Assembly: GCA_964469265.1 (NCBI GenBank)
Contig: CAYXYF010000002.1
Coordinates: forward strand, 1 to 64,000
Origin: JAEYZS01 sp964469265
GTDB lineage: Bacteria > Bdellovibrionota > Bdellovibrionia > Bdellovibrionales > JAEYZS01
Reading direction: 5' to 3'
DNA: 64,000 bases
Part shown: positions 60,670 through 64,000 of the stretch, one piece after another
How the letters are laid out: the number at the start of each line of letters is the position of its first letter
How positions within the stretch are numbered: position 1 is the first letter of the stretch
The notes under the pieces: generated by a model
Database searches by the model: none
What the model was told of the DNA's origin: nothing
Seen by the model: only the letters and a program-made list of their open reading frames with translations
Program-made: the position numbers and the translations under genes

Positions 60670-61409
60670 TTTGGATCCATGTCATGGAGTGTGCGTTGGG
60701 CGTTGATAAACTGAGTGACAAATTCATTTTCGGGCTTTTCCATTAAATCACGAATCGTACCTGTTTGAACAATAGCGCCCTTACTCAACAAAGTGATTGT
60801 GTGTCCAAAGTAAGCTGCCTCTCCGATATCATGGGTCACAATGATTACGGTTTTATTCAAACTCTCAAAAATTTTTCGCAGTTCCGTCTGAAGCTCTGCT
60901 CTTATGATCGGGTCTAACGCACCTAAGGGTTCATCAAGTATGATGAGCTGCGGATCTAAAAAGAGGGCTCGTAGGATAGAGATCCTTTGACGTTGCCCGC
61001 CACTCAACTCCCTAGGAAAACGTTTTAAAAGATCAGGCGCTAGCGCAAAAAGTGGATAAAGTTCTGCCATACGCTGTTCAATGGCCTCATCAGACATGCC
61101 GTGTATACGAGCCAATAGTGAGATATTTTTTGCGGCGGTTAAATGCGGAAACAAGCCGCCCTCTTGCGGGACGTAACCGATATTTTGCGCCCAGGTTTTG
61201 TGATCTTTGGTGGTAATACTTTCACCATTCCAAAGCACAGTCCCAGAGTCTGGGCGAATCGTATTTAGTAAAACCCGCAATAAAGTACTCTTACCAGAGC
61301 CACTTAATCCGAGGATGGTGTGAGTTTTTCCACCTTTTAAAGTCAGATTGATATTATTTAGAGCACGAAAGTTGCCAAATTTTTTTGAAATATTTTGAAA
61401 TTCAATCAT
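60666..61409 (-). CDS. osmoprotectant ABC transporter ATP-binding protein
   Basis: The 247-residue ATPase has Walker A GLSGSGKST, Q-loop YVPQEGGLF, signature LSGGQRQRI and Walker B LIILDEPLGALDP followed by the switch His in VTHD. It lacks the C-terminal CBS domains present in many OpuCA/ProV proteins. It is encoded just before its fused membrane partner, which completes the transporter. Its start lies opposite the structured region upstream of rnk. Confidence 0.9.
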   Translation of the reverse strand: MIEFQNISKKFGNFRALNNINLTLKGGKTHTILGLSGSGKSTLLRVLLNTIRPDSGTVLWNGESITTKDHKTWAQNIGYVPQEGGLFPHLTAAKNISLLARIHGMSDEAIEQRMAELYPLFALAPDLLKRFPRELSGGQRQRISILRALFLDPQLIILDEPLGALDPIIRAELQTELRKIFESLNKTVIIVTHDIGEAAYFGHTITLLSKGAIVQTGTIRDLMEKPENEFVTQFINAQRTLHDMDPK

Positions 61410-61778
61410 CAGCGGTTAGCTGTTCCCCTCTTTAATGATTTGCGTTGAAGGTCAATTTATAACCCGCCTGAGAGGTTCATGTCACGAACCCCGCCATCAG
61501 TTCGCGGGCTGCGTAATGCCCTTGTTTTCGCTAAAAACCCAGGGAAAGCCAATATTTATAAACAAATATTGATTTTTTGCCCCTAATCTGACAAACTCAG
61601 TTTAGCTATGAGATTTTACCAATACTTTAACATTCAGGATATCGTGCATCTCACGCGTGAAGTGTGTCTCAAGCTAATTTCCTTTGGCGGCTGAGACAGT
61701 TCTACCAAGCCTCACTCACCGCCCTCTCAAAACAAACCAAAAAAATAATACAAAAGAAAATTTACCCAGGAGTAAAAC
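61410..61778. other. 369-bp divergent intergenic region with several inverted repeats
   Basis: No gene is supported here. GGTTC (61474-61478) and GAACC (61486-61490) form a hairpin enclosed by CCCGC (61463-61467) and GCGGG (61504-61508). Further on, CAATATTT (61550-61557) and AAATATTG (61564-61571) form an AT-rich palindrome followed by six T. An ATG-started 28-codon ORF runs from 61608 to 61694 but has no RBS. The structures suggest leader or operator elements for the osmoprotectant or rnk transcripts. Confidence 0.4.
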
Positions 61779-62168
61779 ATGAATAACACCGAAAACGTAC
61801 AGAGCCTAATTATCTCAAAAAAAGATTATGAAAAGCTTTTACCGTTAGTAAACAGCGCAGGGCCCGACGTTGCCGAGCTTTTAGAGATCGAATTAGGGAG
61901 AGCGACAGTCGTTGAGCCAGATCAAGTTCCTAATAATGTTGTTAGCATGAACTCCCAAGTTAATTTTCTTGATTTAGACAGCAATAAAGAAATGTCGGTG
62001 ACCCTTGTGTACCCACATGATTCCAACATTGAGCAAAACAAAGTTTCAGTTTTAGCTCCTATTGGAGCTGCATTAATCGGTCTGCAAGTCGGGCAAACAA
62101 TCGACTGGCCAATGCCTAATGGAAAGAATAAGCGCGTTAAGGTGGTGTCAGTAGTACAGGAAGACTAA
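61779..62168 (+). CDS. rnk: Rnk-type nucleoside diphosphate kinase regulator (GreA/B C-terminal fold)
   Basis: Rnk proteins bind RNA polymerase at its secondary channel site, like GreA, and were first found as regulators of nucleoside diphosphate kinase. The 129-residue protein has a short N-terminal coiled coil (SLIISKKDYEKLLPLV) and the GreA/B-like C-terminal domain (VTLVYPHDSNIEQNKVSVLAPIGAALIGLQVGQTI). It is preceded by AGGAG. One base separates it from the globin-like gene. Confidence 0.88.
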   Translation: MNNTENVQSLIISKKDYEKLLPLVNSAGPDVAELLEIELGRATVVEPDQVPNNVVSMNSQVNFLDLDSNKEMSVTLVYPHDSNIEQNKVSVLAPIGAALIGLQVGQTIDWPMPNGKNKRVKVVSVVQED

Positions 62169-62169
62169 A

Positions 62170-62607
62170 ATGAATGTTAATACACCTAAAGAATCAGATG
62201 TAATCACAGTGAACGGTATTCCCTTTGAGCATGGTAAGATGTTCAAAGTTGTTGATGAGTTCTATACGTTAATTCAGTCAGATTCTTTGCTAAAGGTGCC
62301 GTTTGCTTCAGTCCATGATTGGCCAGATCATATCGAGCGGTTAACACATTTTTGGTGGATCCGTTTTGGCGGTAAACCTTATTTACCATTTGTTAGCTAT
62401 AACCCTGTAGAAAAACATTTCTTTGCAGGGTTCAATCAAGAGTTTCTTGAAAGGTGGCTTCTTTTGTTTCATCAAACAATAGATAAACACCTTAACCAAG
62501 ACCAAGCAGAACTCTGGAAGCTCATCTCTAAACGCATGGGGCATGCACTTTCAATGAAGAATGACTTTTATAGCCAGGCCTATAACGAGCAACAGAACAA
62601 CCAGTAA
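62170..62607 (+). CDS. group III truncated-haemoglobin-like protein without proximal His
   Basis: The 145-residue protein has the length and pattern of group III truncated haemoglobins: FYTLIQSDSLL near residues 30-41, DWPDHIERLTHFWW in the B/C to E region, and NQEFLERWLLLF where these proteins have x-H-F-x-R-W-L. In that place the haem-ligating proximal His reads Phe (F92). H83, nine residues earlier, does not fit the alignment. It may therefore bind haem differently or not at all. It is cotranscribed with rnk and the DUF454 gene. Confidence in the globin fold is moderate. Confidence 0.55.
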   Translation: MNVNTPKESDVITVNGIPFEHGKMFKVVDEFYTLIQSDSLLKVPFASVHDWPDHIERLTHFWWIRFGGKPYLPFVSYNPVEKHFFAGFNQEFLERWLLLFHQTIDKHLNQDQAELWKLISKRMGHALSMKNDFYSQAYNEQQNNQ

Positions 62608-62609
62608 TT

Positions 62610-62987
62610 ATGAAACTTATCCAAAATAATTTACTAAGACGCTTCGTATTTGCGGCGGGTTTAGTCTCTCTTGTTTTGGGAAGCATTGGAATCTTTGTAC
62701 CCCTACTGCCGACTGCACCGTTTTTAATTCTCACCGCTTGGTGTTTTGTGAGAAGTTCAGAAAAAGCTCATACGTGGCTTTATCGCCAACCCTATTTATC
62801 AAAAGCATTGCGAGACTGGGATAATTCTCGCGCGATATCTTCAAAATCAAAGGCATTGGCCCTGACGATGATTTGCGCGTCGATGTTATTTGTGTGGGTA
62901 ACTTTACCAGTGATGCTTGTTAAAATTCTTTTATCAGTGATTCTACTTACAGTAAGTACTTTTATTATTACTCGCCCTACACCTTAA
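62610..62987 (+). CDS. DUF454 (YbaN-like) inner-membrane protein
   Basis: The 125-residue protein has the family signature early on, LGSIGIFVPLLPTAPFLILTAWCF, followed by SSEKAHTWLYRQPYL and two more membrane helices near the C-terminus (LTMICASMLFVWVTL and ILLSVILLTVSTFII). DUF454 proteins are small multi-pass inner-membrane proteins of unknown function. It lies 2 bp after the globin-like gene, so the three-gene unit rnk-globin-DUF454 is likely one operon. Confidence 0.88.
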   Translation: MKLIQNNLLRRFVFAAGLVSLVLGSIGIFVPLLPTAPFLILTAWCFVRSSEKAHTWLYRQPYLSKALRDWDNSRAISSKSKALALTMICASMLFVWVTLPVMLVKILLSVILLTVSTFIITRPTP

Positions 62988-63970
62988 AGGAATAAAGAGC
63001 CGCCACAAACAATTGGCTGTGGTCTAAAAGTGTGCTTAAAAACGCCAACTAAATCTTGGATTTTGGAAAACTTAAGTCGAATAGTCTCTGAATCAATGAT
63101 TGTAATAGTCTTGGTTTCAGTTTTGTAGGCCATAGCGCTTTCTAAAAAGCTTGCAAGTCCTCCTGAGATAACACTTAGGCCCGTTAATGCAGCCGTAGCA
63201 CCAATACCAGCCATTCCATTTGATTTTGTCACATACATTGGCGCCACTGGAACATAGGTCACATCATAGCTTGTGGGAGCCCTATTACTCACGCGCATGT
63301 ATCCGCCGATTCTTGGCGTGATTCCAATGGGCATAAAAATTCCTGTCATACTACCTGTTGCTTTTTCTCTAAAAGCTTTAAACTGAAATATCACATGTTT
63401 TGTTGTCATATCAAAGCCAAAGGTGAGCTGAATACCTAGCGCTCCACCAAATACACGTTTTCCCCGTATTCCGATGACTGATCCAACTGACAGAGCCATA
63501 TCAAGTCCATATTCATTACTTGAGATGGCAGTCCTTGCGTTTTGAAAAATAAAATTATCAACACTGGTCATAATTTTTAAAAGGAGTTTATGACGTCGGT
63601 TAATTTTTTCGGCTTGTTCAATTTTCTCGTTATTTTCTATCGCGTCGGCTTCAACAAGGGCATCTATCGGATTGGTGTTTATTTTTCCATCGTGAACCAT
63701 GGTGATCTTTTCTTCTTCTATCATGCCTATTCCGCTCTTCGCTTTTCTAAAAGAAAGCACTCGGGCAACTTTATTTACTATTATCCTGCGACGTTCTTTA
63801 AAAAGCGCCAACTCGTCGACGGTAAAGTCACTCAACTGATCTCGTAGGGGATGATATTTTAAGGGCGCAAACGTGAACCTAAAATCATCAACTTGAACTT
63901 GTTCGGCACGGCTTATAGAGGTATTTACCACTATAAGAAGTGCTAGAATGATTAATAGGATCTTAGGCAT
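62984..63970 (-). CDS. secreted protein of unknown function
   Basis: The ATG at 63970 is chosen: GGAGAG stands just upstream and MPKILLIILALLIVVNTSISRA is a good signal peptide. A GTG six codons further upstream is less likely. The 328-residue product has a charged N-terminal half (about 25-130) and a second half rich in Gly, Ala and Met (VGSVIGIRGKRVFGGALGIQL, GMAGIGATAALTGLSVISGGL). The glycine-rich stretch suggests membrane association or a pore-like structure, but no family is recognised. It overlaps the DUF454 gene end by 4 bp. Confidence 0.68.
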   Translation of the reverse strand: MPKILLIILALLIVVNTSISRAEQVQVDDFRFTFAPLKYHPLRDQLSDFTVDELALFKERRRIIVNKVARVLSFRKAKSGIGMIEEEKITMVHDGKINTNPIDALVEADAIENNEKIEQAEKINRRHKLLLKIMTSVDNFIFQNARTAISSNEYGLDMALSVGSVIGIRGKRVFGGALGIQLTFGFDMTTKHVIFQFKAFREKATGSMTGIFMPIGITPRIGGYMRVSNRAPTSYDVTYVPVAPMYVTKSNGMAGIGATAALTGLSVISGGLASFLESAMAYKTETKTITIIDSETIRLKFSKIQDLVGVFKHTFRPQPIVCGGSLFL

Positions 63971-64000
63971 AAACTCTCCACGGGCCACTTAGCCATAGGA

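Noticed and set aside
1..64000. CRISPR arrays, prophage, insertion sequences, tRNA or rRNA genes.
   Set aside because: No array of regularly spaced repeats, transposase or integrase, terminal inverted repeats, or tRNA-like cloverleaf was recognised on either strand.

Overview
This is a 64 kb piece of a bacterial chromosome, moderately low in G+C and densely coded. It comes from a Gram-negative organism with an outer membrane: there are outer-membrane beta-barrels, lipoproteins, two lytic transglycosylases and a periplasmic HtrA. The gene set is FtsY with an N-terminal membrane helix, RNase Y, a dimeric-type glycyl-tRNA synthetase, pyruvate phosphate dikinase, a complete Bat (MoxR/VWA) operon, a reaction-centre-type multihaem-family cytochrome and prepilin-like giant proteins. 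I infer a Bdellovibrionota or other former deltaproteobacterium, but no marker such as 16S rRNA is present to prove it. It is a draft assembly: a run of exactly 100 N is flanked by two copies of the same 55-bp sequence. No tRNA, rRNA, CRISPR array, insertion sequence or prophage was recognised.

Layout. 1-388: non-coding, GC-rich, repeat and hairpin sequence. 389-5466: beta-barrel protein, NYN-domain nuclease, Fur with a near-perfect Fur box at its start codon, orphan hybrid histidine kinase, QueF. 5563-8672: IscS-type cysteine desulfurase, IscA-like carrier, KAS III enzyme. 8669-10246: FAD/Rieske oxidoreductase, then the assembly gap. 10961-20900 (all minus): ftsY, Na/Pi cotransporter, zapA, fau, rny, tyrS, 2Fe-2S ferredoxin, alpha/beta hydrolase and a membrane-anchored MutS-like ATPase. 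21043-25670: metF-metH. 25678-28038: giant prepilin-like protein. 28199-37727 (minus): glyS, ppdK, smc, kup.

37857-41645: diheme cytochrome, secreted protein of unknown function, J-like membrane protein, cysteine-free Mrp ATPase and a coiled-coil protein. 41625-53004 (minus): one long run of moxR, DUF58, a membrane protein, batA, batB, batC, batD, slt and an mltD-like gene with three LysM repeats, which links the Bat stress system to cell-wall turnover. 53174-55706: a degenerate HtpX-like membrane protein, a DUF1844 protein and HtrA. 56630-58886: two tandem paralogous VWA lipoproteins. 58972-61409: Cys-rich zinc protein and an osmoprotectant ABC transporter. 61779-62987: rnk, a globin-like protein lacking the expected proximal His, and a DUF454 membrane protein. 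The window ends with a secreted protein of unknown function.

The most interesting items are several members of well-known families that have lost defining residues (M48/HtpX-like, Mrp, globin-like, J-like), the tandem VWA lipoproteins, the Bat plus transglycosylase run, and the Fur autoregulatory site. No single obviously new multi-gene system was found.
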